A stretch of DNA of 64,000 nucleotides from JAFMJV01 sp034436555 (GTDB lineage: Bacteria > Chloroflexota > Limnocylindria > Limnocylindrales > CSP1-4). The position numbers and the translations under genes were made by a program. The stretch lies in assembly GCA_034436555.1 (NCBI GenBank), contig DAOTUU010000040.1, forward strand, positions 37,369 through 101,368. The letters are read 5' to 3'. The notes beneath the pieces were generated by a model. It was not told the DNA's origin and did not search any database. It saw only the letters and a list, made by a program, of their open reading frames with translations. This document shows, one piece after another, positions 17,457 to 26,154 of this stretch (position 1 is the stretch's first letter; every line of letters starts with the position of its first letter).

Positions 17457-17765
17457 TCACCGGCCGGTCAGCTTGTCCTCGTAGAACACGCACTGGTTGA
17501 AGCGCGGCGACAGGCAGATGTCCGAGACATATCCGGCGTCCAGGTGCACCCCGCCGCGCAGCTGGCAGCGCGAGATCGTGGATTCGTGGCGCATGTACGC
17601 CTTCACCATGTGGGGCGCCTGGATGGGGATGGGGCCGCGGGGGCCGGTCATGTAGAAGTGCGGGCAGACGTTGCGCCGCAGGTTCGGCAGACCGAACGGG
17701 ATGCGCGGCGCGGTGGCGCCGAGCTGTGCCGCGGCGTAGGTGGTCCGGGACAGGACGGGTGCCAT
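17457..17765 (-). CDS. Small four-cysteine (metal-binding type) protein
   Basis: A 102-residue protein starting at the ATG giving MAPVLSRTTYAAAQ; a longer frame upstream is Arg/Pro-rich and unconvincing. The C-terminal 60 residues carry spaced cysteines: NVCPHFY, SRCQLRGG, DICLSPRF and NQCVFYEDK. The order CP..., C..., CLS.R..., C.x.Y resembles a short Cys module that I associate with C-terminal or linker regions of Chloroflexota proteins, probably metal-binding; this recollection could not be checked. It is the first gene of the folate unit, nine bases before folC. No enzymatic motif is seen, and its link to folate synthesis is positional only. Confidence 0.65.
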   Translation of the reverse strand: MAPVLSRTTYAAAQLGATAPRIPFGLPNLRRNVCPHFYMTGPRGPIPIQAPHMVKAYMRHESTISRCQLRGGVHLDAGYVSDICLSPRFNQCVFYEDKLTGR

Positions 17766-18011
17766 GCGTGCGATGGGGCCCGACGGCGGTGGCGGCGGCG
17801 CGGGCCGGCCACCGACCGTCCGAGCACCACGATCCACCGGCGATGCCGGGCGACGATCCGGGCGTTCCACCCTACCTCCCTCGACCTCACGCTGCCCGTG
17901 AGGAGTCCCCGGTAGGGTACCCGCTCCCGTGCAGCGCCGCGCCGCGGCGAGGTCGCACGACCGCCGGGCGCCGGTCCGGGGCCGGTTTGGCCGCTCTGCC
18001 ACAATCCTCCC

Positions 18012-19184
18012 ATGTCGGGCACGGAGCAGCCGCGGGACACCCGCTCGATGGTGAGCCCGCGCCGCCGCACGCCTCCGAGCGGAGGCGCCAGGACTCCCGC
18101 CGCCCGCCAGCCAGACGCTCCCCCGCCGCTGTCCGCGATGCGACGCGCAGGAGTGCTGGTGGTGGTCGGCGCCCTGGTCGTGTCCATCGTGCTGGCGATG
18201 GGTGGCTCATCCCGCCCGCGATCAGATGAGGGCCCGACGGCGCCACCGGCCACCGCCGACCCGGAGTCGGCGGCCACGCCGTTCCATCCGACGACGTCGG
18301 TCCTCACCGGGGAGGTGCCCCGGGTGGTGCCCGTGATCGTGCCGCCGGAGGTTCCGCTGCGCACGACCCGCAAGGCCACCCTGGTGGTCGACATCCCCGA
18401 TCCGGACGAGCCGCTCCAGGGACTCACCCTGACCGTCTATCGCAACGGCGAGGTGGTGATGGATGCGGTGAGGGTCCGCGGCCTCTCGATGAGCGTCAAG
18501 GGGATCCCGCTCAAGCGCGGCCAGAACCGGATCACCGTCGCCCTCGCCAACGCCGCGGGTGCGGGACAGCCATCGGAGCCCGTCGTCATCGTGGTCGATG
18601 ATCGCCCGCCGAAGCTGGAGGTCAAGGAGCCCACCGATGGGTCGACCGTGAACAGCGCGCTGGCGACCGTGCGCGGCGTCACAGAGCCCGGCCTCACCGT
18701 GACGGTCCGCAACCCGGGCTTCGGCGCCACCGAGGAGGCGGTCGCGGACGAGCGAGGCGTGTTCATCACGGAGATCCGCCTGGACAAGGCGACCAATCGC
18801 CTGGAGGTCCAGACGTCGGACGCCGCGGGCAATGAATCGCGCAGGTCGGTGTCCGTGGTGCGAGGCGACACCGACCCGCAGGCGCGGCTCACCCTGTCCA
18901 AGCCCCGGCTGCTCCAGGCGGACCTGCCCCAGTCGATCACCATCCGCTTTGACCTGGATGACCCCGACGGCCGCCCGATCGATGGCGCGACGGTGACCTT
19001 CACGCTCACGCTGCCCGGGCTCGACACGGTGACCTACACGACGCAGACGGCGGACGGCGTGGCCCGCTGGGAGGGCGTCCTCATCCAGGGTGCGAGCAAG
19101 GGGAACGGCTGGGTGACCGCCCGCGCGGAGCTAGCCGGAGGCCTCGCCCCCGCCCTCGCCACCGGGTCGCTGTCCATCAAGTAG
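18012..19184 (+). CDS. Membrane-anchored Ig-like (bacillopeptidase F-type) surface protein
   Basis: A 390-residue protein with a Pro/Arg-rich cytoplasmic start, one membrane helix (about 45-63) and an extracytoplasmic part. The latter holds two or three Ig-like beta domains: residues 110-195 (LVVDIPDPDEPLQGLTLTVY), 198-285 (PKLEVKEPTDGSTV, then TNRLEVQTSDAAGNE) and a final invasin-like one (IDGATVTFTLTLPG). There is no catalytic motif; an adhesive or scaffolding role is likely. CACAAT ends seven bases before the ATG, another possible leaderless start. The last 54 bases overlap the convergent zinc-ribbon gene. Confidence 0.75.
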   Translation: MSGTEQPRDTRSMVSPRRRTPPSGGARTPAARQPDAPPPLSAMRRAGVLVVVGALVVSIVLAMGGSSRPRSDEGPTAPPATADPESAATPFHPTTSVLTGEVPRVVPVIVPPEVPLRTTRKATLVVDIPDPDEPLQGLTLTVYRNGEVVMDAVRVRGLSMSVKGIPLKRGQNRITVALANAAGAGQPSEPVVIVVDDRPPKLEVKEPTDGSTVNSALATVRGVTEPGLTVTVRNPGFGATEEAVADERGVFITEIRLDKATNRLEVQTSDAAGNESRRSVSVVRGDTDPQARLTLSKPRLLQADLPQSITIRFDLDDPDGRPIDGATVTFTLTLPGLDTVTYTTQTADGVARWEGVLIQGASKGNGWVTARAELAGGLAPALATGSLSIK

Positions 19185-20210
19185 CGCCCGCTCCTGACGC
19201 AACCGCTCGGCACGTCGGAGCTGGTCACCCAGGGTCATCACCGTGCCGTGGACAGGCGGCGCCTCCACGAGCCCGCCCGCGGGCCGAGGGTCGTGGCCGC
19301 GGAGCGACATCGGCCGCCGCGTCGAGGGTCCGGCGAGCGAGGCTGACGCGGCGGCCGACGATGCACGCAGGACCTCCGGCGGCGTCACCTGGTCCGTGCG
19401 CTGACCCCGGTTCCCCAGGTGGCGGATCAGTCGGTTGGTCAGCATGGCCGGGTGCAGCGACAGCGCCGCCACCCGAGGCCGGGCGGGCGGCTCGCTGGCC
19501 GGCGTCCGCGTGGGCGTCGGTTCATCGAGGGCCCGGTGTCGCCAGCGGATGGGCTCGCTGGGAGCCGGTTCCTGGGCCATGGTCGGGTACGCCGGGGTCA
19601 CGCCGCCGGATGCATCGGAGCCCAGCGGCGCGCCGCGCGCGATGTCCGCGACGAGCGAATCCCAGCGTCGCTGTGCCGCCTCATGGGCGTAGGGTGCCGG
19701 TGCTCGGGTGGGTGCCTGGCGCGGTGTCGTCGGGGGCGAGGGCCCCCGGTCCGGTCCGCGGGTCGACGCGTCCCCCCGATCCACGGCCGGCGCGGAGGGG
19801 TCGGTCCGCGAGCCCGCCGCATCCGAGATCGGGTCGGGCGCCCACAGGGGTGCCGAGACCTCAGCCCGGCCCGTGGAGCGGCTGTCTCGGGGTGGCGGAG
19901 GCGACCCGGTCGCTCCGGTGTCCGGCGCCGATGAGCGCGTCTGCGGCCCCGTCGGGATGGCATCGAACAGCCCGAACAGACCGGTGGCGGGTGGGTCGTC
20001 CGAGCCTGCCGGCGCCGACCAGCAGGGTCGGACCTCGTCGCCGGTCAGGGCGCCGCGGGACCCGTCCCTGACGCAGAACCCGAGCCGGCCCGCGACGGAG
20101 CGCCGGAAGTCCCCGCAGGTGCTGCACGCGAGCGGCGATCGCCTGCACGCCCAGCAGCGCGACGACTCGGCCTGGGGAGTCCCACAGTGCGGACATCTCC
20201 ACGGTGACAC
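19131..20210 (-). CDS. Zinc-ribbon protein with long disordered region
   Basis: A 359-residue protein. The N-terminus has two zinc knuckles, CPHCGTPQAESSRCWAC and CSTCGDFRRS...GFC, followed by about 250 residues rich in Pro, Ser, Thr and Ala and a charged helical end (LGDQLRRAERLRQERALL). The start is uncertain; the GTG at 20210 places the first CxxC at the extreme N-terminus as is usual, but no ribosome site precedes it. It follows the PASTA kinase by about 107 bases on the same strand and may be a kinase substrate or regulator (inference). The 3' end overlaps the opposite gene. Confidence 0.6.
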   Translation of the reverse strand: MSPWRCPHCGTPQAESSRCWACRRSPLACSTCGDFRRSVAGRLGFCVRDGSRGALTGDEVRPCWSAPAGSDDPPATGLFGLFDAIPTGPQTRSSAPDTGATGSPPPPRDSRSTGRAEVSAPLWAPDPISDAAGSRTDPSAPAVDRGDASTRGPDRGPSPPTTPRQAPTRAPAPYAHEAAQRRWDSLVADIARGAPLGSDASGGVTPAYPTMAQEPAPSEPIRWRHRALDEPTPTRTPASEPPARPRVAALSLHPAMLTNRLIRHLGNRGQRTDQVTPPEVLRASSAAASASLAGPSTRRPMSLRGHDPRPAGGLVEAPPVHGTVMTLGDQLRRAERLRQERALLDGQRPGGEGGGEASG

Positions 20211-20317
20211 GGCTGTGAGTGTAGATCGACCACCGACCGGCCATGCACGCCCGAGGGACGGTCGCGCCCCACGGTTCGCGTCGGTCGCCCGTCCAGGCCG
20301 ATGGCGGGCGGCGTGCG

Positions 20318-22102
20318 TCAGGGACAGGGACTCGACGGATCCACCAGGAACAGGTCGATGCGACGACCACGCCCGACCTCGCGCCCGGCCCGGGGCTGCT
20401 GGCCGATGACCAGCCAGTCCTCGCCGTATTCGCTGGCCTCTGCGAGCACGTCGCCCATGCGCAGGCCGGCGCTCTCGATCTGCTGGCGAGTCGTGGCCAG
20501 GTCCTGGCACTGGTAGTTGCCCACGATGATCCGTTCCACATCCGGCGTGGGGGTGGGTGACGGCACCCCGGGGGTCGGCGTGGGTCGCGGTCCCTTGGAC
20601 AGCACGTAGTCGATGGTCGTCCCGGGCGGCACCATCGCGCCCGCCCGCGGATCGGTCCGCACCACGCGGCTCAGCGGCACGTTCGGATGGAACACGTCGA
20701 GCCGTTCGCCGGGGACCAGGTCCGCGTCGAGCAGCGCGGCGACCGCATCCGCCTCGGTGCGCAGCCGAAGGTCGGGCACCGGGATCTGGGCGACGGGGAT
20801 CGCGATCACCACCTTCACGGTCCGACCCGGCAGGATCGGCTCGCCGAATGCGGGATCCTGGCGCAGGACGGTGTCGGGGGCCTCCGCTGACGTCTCCTCC
20901 TCGCTGACCTTCAGCCGCAGCCCATATCGACGCGCGAGACGTCGCGCATCGTCGAGGAGCATCCCCTCGAATCGCGGGACAGGCAGCACGGTGGGTGCCG
21001 GCGTGGGAGGCGGGGCGGTCACCGGCGGCGGTGTCGGCGAGAGCGTGGGATCCGCGCCACCGTCCGACCCCCAGCCGATGAACAGGAAGATGAGCACCCC
21101 TCCCAGCACGAGCAGGAACAGTCCGCCGAGTGCCGCGAGCCAGCCGACCGAACCGCCGCTCCGCGGTGCGACCGAGGACGGCGTCATGGGCGGGGTCGGC
21201 GGCGGGGCATAGCGAGGTGGTGGCATCACGGGCGGCGGTGGCGCACTGGAGGCCGCGTACGCTGAGGTGCCCATCGGATCGGCCAGGTACCTGCCCAGCG
21301 CCATGGACAGCTCCGTCGCCGTGGGGCGGGCGCGGGGGTCCAGCGCGAGGGTCCAGCGCACGATCGCGTCCAGCGCGGGCGGCACGTCGAGCCGCAGCAT
21401 CGCGGGCGATGGCACCTGCCCGGTGAGCCGCGCCATGGCCACCGCGGCCGCCGAGTCGCCGCCGAACGGGCGGGCGCCGGTGAGCATCTCGAACAGGACC
21501 AGCCCGGCGGAGTAGACATCGGATGCGCCGGTGACCACCTCGCCGCGCGCCTGCTCCGGGCTGAAGTAGTGGACGCTGCCCATCGTCATGCCCGGCTGGG
21601 TGAGCGTCAGCTGCACCTCCGTGAAGGCCTGGGCGATGCCGAAGTCGGCGACCTTCACCTGGCCACCGGAGCCGAGGAGCACGTTGGACGGCTTGATGTC
21701 GCGGTGGACGATGCCCTTGGCGTGAGCCGCCTCGAGCGCATCCGCGATCTGCTGCGCGATGCGCGCGGCCGCCGGACCGGGCAGCGGACCGCGCTCCCGG
21801 AGCACGCTGGCGAGATCGCCGCCGGTCACCAGCTCCATCACGATGTACGGACCGATCTCGTCGGTGCCCGCGTCGTAGACGCCCACCACGCTGGGGTGGG
21901 ACAGCTGGGCCGCGGCCTGCGCCTCGCGACGGAACCGGAGCACGAACGCGGTGTCCGACCCGTACTCCGGCCGCAGCACCTTGACGGCCACCTCGCGTCC
22001 CAGCTGATCGTCACGGGCGCGATAGATGGTGGCCATGCCGCCCTGGCCCACGAGCTCCAGCAGCTGGTAGCGTCCGCCGAGGATCCGGCCCGTGTCAGCC
22101 AC
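20318..22102 (-). CDS. PASTA-domain serine/threonine protein kinase (PknB/StkP-like)
   Basis: This 594-residue transmembrane kinase has a cytoplasmic catalytic domain (about 11-275) with the Gly loop VGQGGMATIY, Lys41, HRDIKPSN (Asp135) and DFG at 153-155. A Pro-rich linker leads to one membrane helix (320-343). Outside are three PASTA domains (about 375-445, 445-515 and 535-590), which bind peptidoglycan fragments. Such kinases couple cell-wall state to growth and division. All catalytic residues are present. GalU is encoded upstream on the same strand with a 50-base gap, consistent with an envelope-related unit. Confidence 0.95.
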   Translation of the reverse strand: MADTGRILGGRYQLLELVGQGGMATIYRARDDQLGREVAVKVLRPEYGSDTAFVLRFRREAQAAAQLSHPSVVGVYDAGTDEIGPYIVMELVTGGDLASVLRERGPLPGPAAARIAQQIADALEAAHAKGIVHRDIKPSNVLLGSGGQVKVADFGIAQAFTEVQLTLTQPGMTMGSVHYFSPEQARGEVVTGASDVYSAGLVLFEMLTGARPFGGDSAAAVAMARLTGQVPSPAMLRLDVPPALDAIVRWTLALDPRARPTATELSMALGRYLADPMGTSAYAASSAPPPPVMPPPRYAPPPTPPMTPSSVAPRSGGSVGWLAALGGLFLLVLGGVLIFLFIGWGSDGGADPTLSPTPPPVTAPPPTPAPTVLPVPRFEGMLLDDARRLARRYGLRLKVSEEETSAEAPDTVLRQDPAFGEPILPGRTVKVVIAIPVAQIPVPDLRLRTEADAVAALLDADLVPGERLDVFHPNVPLSRVVRTDPRAGAMVPPGTTIDYVLSKGPRPTPTPGVPSPTPTPDVERIIVGNYQCQDLATTRQQIESAGLRMGDVLAEASEYGEDWLVIGQQPRAGREVGRGRRIDLFLVDPSSPCP

Positions 22103-22152
22103 GCGCGGCGCTCCGCGTCACGCGCGAGGGCCCCGCGGCGGCGTGGAGCATG

Positions 22153-23028
22153 TCAGCCCAGGTCGAGCCCGGTCAGGTAGCTGCGGAACTCGCCGGCGAT
22201 CTCCGGCCGTTCGAGCGCCAGCTCCACCGAGGCCTTCAGCCATCCCATCGTCGTGCCCGCGTCGTGATACCGCCCATCGAACGCGTAGGCGTAGACGTCC
22301 TGCTCAGCCATCAGCGACATGATCGCGTCCGTCAGCTGGATCTCCCCGCCGGCGCCCGTCTGCGTCTGCTCCAGCTTCTCGAAGATCTTGGGCGTCAGCA
22401 CGTAGCGGCCGATGACCGCGAGGGTGCTGGGAGCCTCGGACGGATCGGGCTTCTCCACGATCCCGGAGAGCTTGTGCAGCCGCTGGTCGGCTGTGCTGTC
22501 CGCGGCCACGTCCACCACCCCGTAGCGTCGCGTCTGGTCGCGAGGGACCTCGCGCACCGCGACCACGCTCGCGTGCGTGTGACGGTACGCATCCATGAGC
22601 TGGCCGATGCAGGGCCGCTCGGATGCCACGACATCGTCCGAGAGCATCACCGCGAACGGCTCATGGCCCACCAGCTCCTTCGCCATGAGCACCGCGTGAC
22701 CCAGTCCGAGCTGTTCCTTCTGGCGGACATAGGCGATCTGGACCATGTCACCGATGGTGCGCACGCGCCGGAGCATCTCGATGTCCCCGCGCGCCTCCAG
22801 CAGGTGCTCCAGCTCGTAGCTGTGATCGAAATGATCCTCGATGGCGCGCTTCTGCGAGGAGGTGACGATGATCACCTGCTCGATCCCCGCGGCGACCGCC
22901 TCCTCGACCGCATATTGGATGACCGGCTTGTCCACCAGCGGCAGCATCTCCTTCGGCTGCGCCTTGGTGGCGGGCAGGAACCGGGTCCCCCAGCCGGCGG
23001 CCGGGAAGACGGCTTTTCGAACGCGCAT
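22153..23028 (-). CDS. galU: UTP-glucose-1-phosphate uridylyltransferase
   Basis: A 291-residue nucleotidyltransferase that makes UDP-glucose for envelope polysaccharides. Motifs are FPAAGWGTRFLPATKAQPKEM at the N-terminus (nucleotide-binding), LSDDVV for the metal-binding Asp, VEKPDPSEAPS, GEIQLTDAI and the C-terminal FDGRYHDAGT. The ATG (MRVRKAVFPAAG) matches the family start; the longer frame upstream is Gly/Arg-rich shadow sequence. The kinase gene follows 50 bases later on the same strand. Confidence 0.95.
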   Translation of the reverse strand: MRVRKAVFPAAGWGTRFLPATKAQPKEMLPLVDKPVIQYAVEEAVAAGIEQVIIVTSSQKRAIEDHFDHSYELEHLLEARGDIEMLRRVRTIGDMVQIAYVRQKEQLGLGHAVLMAKELVGHEPFAVMLSDDVVASERPCIGQLMDAYRHTHASVVAVREVPRDQTRRYGVVDVAADSTADQRLHKLSGIVEKPDPSEAPSTLAVIGRYVLTPKIFEKLEQTQTGAGGEIQLTDAIMSLMAEQDVYAYAFDGRYHDAGTTMGWLKASVELALERPEIAGEFRSYLTGLDLG

Positions 23029-23235
23029 CGATCCTCGCAGATGACCGCGACAGGCAGCGTCGCGACGGGTCGTGGGCCCGGGTGCGGGCTCCGCCGCAGT
23101 ATACGGCGAGGCTCGGCGGTCAGACCCGCCGAGGGACCCGCCCGCGAGGGAGAGGGATGGTCCGGAGCGGCCGCGGTCGCGCTGCGCCAGGCACCCCGGA
23201 CGGGCTTCGCAGGCCCGATGTACCGTGGCGACGCC

Positions 23236-25143
23236 ATGGCCCGTCTCGCTCCCGCGGCCGCCGTCCTGCTGCTCTGTCTCGCCACGGCCGGGCCGTCCGT
23301 CAAGGGCGTCGAGCCTGCGCCGTCGGCCTCCCCTTCCCCCTCCGTGCCCGGTTCTGCCTCCCGGTCGGTGCCGTCGGCCTCCGTCGCCCCGTCCGTGCCG
23401 TCGGCCTCCGCCTCCAGGTCGGCCTCCGTCGCCCCGTCCGCCGCCGCCGCGCCGTCGCCCACCCTGCCCGAGCCGACCCGCCGCATCCGGCCGGGACCCA
23501 CACTGCCGCCGTTGGAGCCGCTGCCGATCCTGGACCCGTCGGTGCCCCGGCCGGACCTCGATCGCGAGGTCGTGGCCTATCTCCCGTACTGGATGGCCGC
23601 CCGCGGGTTCCAGGGCGCCCCCGCCATCGACCCGGCCACCGATCCGTGGATCCGTGACGGGCGCATCACCGACCTGGTGCTGTTCTCGGTGGGCATCCGA
23701 CGCGACGGCGCGCTCAAGCTGGATGAGCCGAACGCGCGGTTCGTGCTCGGCTCGGCCGCGACGCGCATCATCCGCGCCGCCCATGCGCGCGGGATCCGGG
23801 TGCTCGTCTCATTCGTGTCCGGCGGTTACGCCAACAACGCGGTGCTGTTCAAGGACCGCGCCGCCAGGCACCGCTTCGCGCGCGAGGCGGCGGCGCTCGT
23901 CCGGCTGCGCGGCCTTGACGGCGCGGACCTGGACGTGGAGCTCATCCGCAGGCCGCGCTTCCGGGGCTACGCGCGAACGGCGGGCCTGCTGAAGGCGCAC
24001 CTGGTCCGAGACAACCCGGCGGCACGCGTGACGGTCGCCACGAACGGTGCGAAGTCCGGGGCCATGATGGCCGCGATGGCCCTGTCTGCCGGCGCGGACC
24101 GGGCGTTCCTGATGGGCTACGCGTATCGCAGCGGCGGCTCCAGCCCGGTCGGCTCGATCTCGCCGCTGCACCACCCGACCGACCTGGACCTGCGCGACAG
24201 CATCGCGCTGTATCGCTCCCACGGCGTGGACCTGCGACGGGTGGTGCTGGGCCTGCCCACGTACGGCATGACCTGGCCCACCGACTCGCCGGAACCGAAT
24301 GCGTCGCGCTCGCGCGTCCCTGGCGTGGGCGGAGGTGAGGTCGTCGGGTTCCATCGCGCCATCGCCGGCACCCAGCCGTTCGGGGCGGTCTGGGACGAGG
24401 TCCCGGGCGACCCGTCCGCCCGCGTCCGCTGGTTCGACCCCGACCGACGGGTGTGGTGGCAGACCTATGTGGACACGCCCGCGACATGGCGCCCCAAGCT
24501 GCTGTTCGCCCTCGAGGCGGGACTGGCGGGCATCGGCCTGTGGGCCCTGGGGTACGAGGGTGGACTGGCGGGCTATCCCGACATGGTCCACGAGGTGCTG
24601 GGGCTGCCGGTCATCGCCTCCGCGGCGGTCACGCCCGCCCTGGGCGCCACGCTGGCCGTGACGGTCTCCGCGACCACCCTCAGCGGCGGCGCACCCACAC
24701 GCTGGACGCAGCTCTCCAACGATGGCGCGTCCTGGAGTCCGCCGATCCCCGCGGATGCCGTGGCGGACATCCCATGGCGACTGGCGGACGGTCCGGATGG
24801 GGAGCGCAGGGTGCTGGTCCGGTCACGTGATGTCGCCGGTCGCTGGTCGATGCCCTTCGCCGCGCGCACGCGGCTGGACCGGTCCGGCCCGACCGTCGTG
24901 GGTCCCGTGCTCACCTGGACCGGGATCGGTTGGCGCATCTCGTTCGCCCAGGCCGATGCCTCCGGTTTCCGGCCGGTGAAGGTGCGCCACCGCGTGGCCG
25001 ACGGACCCTGGAGCGCCTGGCGCGGGCTCCGGACGCCCGGCGACGCGCTGGTGCCCGCGGGGAACGGCACTGCCGTGAGCGTGGAGCTGCGTGTCAGCGA
25101 CCCGCTGGGCAACACCACCATCGCCCGCGGGTCCGCGTCCTGA
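23236..25143 (+). CDS. Secreted GH18-family glycoside hydrolase
   Basis: A 635-residue exported protein. A signal peptide (MARLAPAAAVLLLCLATAGP) is followed by a Ser/Pro/Ala repeat linker (25-95) and a GH18 TIM barrel (about 110-430) with the full DxxDxDxE motif (DGADLDVE, 228-235). Two beta domains with WTQLSNDG and WSAWRG-type repeats end it. The family hydrolyses chitin-like or peptidoglycan GlcNAc links (spore-cortex-type enzymes are close in shape). The ATG at 23236 gives the best signal peptide; another ATG lies 18 bases upstream. It is divergent from galU. Confidence 0.85.
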   Translation: MARLAPAAAVLLLCLATAGPSVKGVEPAPSASPSPSVPGSASRSVPSASVAPSVPSASASRSASVAPSAAAAPSPTLPEPTRRIRPGPTLPPLEPLPILDPSVPRPDLDREVVAYLPYWMAARGFQGAPAIDPATDPWIRDGRITDLVLFSVGIRRDGALKLDEPNARFVLGSAATRIIRAAHARGIRVLVSFVSGGYANNAVLFKDRAARHRFAREAAALVRLRGLDGADLDVELIRRPRFRGYARTAGLLKAHLVRDNPAARVTVATNGAKSGAMMAAMALSAGADRAFLMGYAYRSGGSSPVGSISPLHHPTDLDLRDSIALYRSHGVDLRRVVLGLPTYGMTWPTDSPEPNASRSRVPGVGGGEVVGFHRAIAGTQPFGAVWDEVPGDPSARVRWFDPDRRVWWQTYVDTPATWRPKLLFALEAGLAGIGLWALGYEGGLAGYPDMVHEVLGLPVIASAAVTPALGATLAVTVSATTLSGGAPTRWTQLSNDGASWSPPIPADAVADIPWRLADGPDGERRVLVRSRDVAGRWSMPFAARTRLDRSGPTVVGPVLTWTGIGWRISFAQADASGFRPVKVRHRVADGPWSAWRGLRTPGDALVPAGNGTAVSVELRVSDPLGNTTIARGSAS

Positions 25144-25188
25144 CGAGGGGCACGACCTGCCGCCCCCGGCACGACCTGCCTCGGTCCG

Positions 25189-26154
25189 TCAGGAGGAGGC
25201 GGTGCCACGCAGCGGCGCATCCGGCCGACGCGACGGCAGCTGCAGGATCGCACCCGCCACCACCACCATCCCGCCGCCCAGCACCTGGACCGCGGACGGC
25301 TCCTCACCCAGGAAGAGTCCCGCGAGAAGCACGGCGGTGACCGGCTCCAGCATCATCAGGATCGCCGCGCGCGATGGCCCCACCGAGCGGATGCCCATGA
25401 GCAGGGCGATGCCCGGCAGCGCGGCGCCCACGAGCCCGGCCAGCAGCACCCACCACCACAGCGACGGATCGGCGACCGGCGCCCGGAGCTGCGCTCCGGC
25501 ACCCACCAGGATGGTGAACGCCACGTTGCAGACCACGACCACACCCATGATCGCGGTCGCGCTCAGCACCGACGGCACGGCCGGGAAGCCGCGGGCGGCG
25601 AGCAGCGTGTAGAGCGCCTGTCCGATCGCGGCCGCCGCGGCCAGCAGCAGGCCCAGGACATCCAATCGCACGCCGCTGTCGCCCAGCATCGGCGCCACGA
25701 CCACGAGCAGGAGGCCGAGCGACGCCAGTCCCAGCGCGGCAGCCCGCACCCGGTCGATCGACTCGCCCCACAGCCGGTTCGCGCCCAGCGTCACGAGGGC
25801 AGGGTAGCTGTACAGGATGATCACGACGATCGCGACCGCGGTGGTGTTGTACGCCGCGAACACCGCCGCGTTGGTGACCATGTTGACCACACCCGTGATG
25901 ACGAGCAGCCGCCATTGGCGAGCCGTGACGGCGCCGCGGGCCGGCAGCACGGACCATCCGGCCCTGATCCCCAGCACCAGGACCAGCGCCATCCCGGCGA
26001 GGCCCACGAGGCTGCGCCAGCTGACGAAGCCGAGCGTCTCGAGCCCGGCCTCGGCGGCAAGACGGGAGATGATGCCGACCGCCCCGAAGGTGACCGCGGC
26101 GGTGAGCGTGAGGGCGACCCCGCGGGGGTCGGGACGGCCGGAGGCGGCGGTCAG
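25189..26154 (-). CDS. EamA/DMT-family transporter, probable CTG start
   Basis: A ten-helix drug/metabolite transporter of about 321 residues. The first in-frame ATG/GTG/TTG (GTG at 26007) would lose the first helix, yet the frame upstream clearly continues the family pattern (RGVALTLTAAVTFGAVGII, SRLAAEAGLETLGF, VSWRSLVG). The only near-start codon before this segment is CTG at 26154, in CTGA overlap with the stop of the preceding gene. I therefore call a CTG start. Two EamA repeats are visible, the second beginning near LDVLGLLLAAAAAIGQALYTLL and ending EPVTAVLLAGLFLGEEP. Substrate unknown. Confidence 0.8.
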   Translation of the reverse strand: MTAASGRPDPRGVALTLTAAVTFGAVGIISRLAAEAGLETLGFVSWRSLVGLAGMALVLVLGIRAGWSVLPARGAVTARQWRLLVITGVVNMVTNAAVFAAYNTTAVAIVVIILYSYPALVTLGANRLWGESIDRVRAAALGLASLGLLLVVVAPMLGDSGVRLDVLGLLLAAAAAIGQALYTLLAARGFPAVPSVLSATAIMGVVVVCNVAFTILVGAGAQLRAPVADPSLWWWVLLAGLVGAALPGIALLMGIRSVGPSRAAILMMLEPVTAVLLAGLFLGEEPSAVQVLGGGMVVVAGAILQLPSRRPDAPLRGTASS

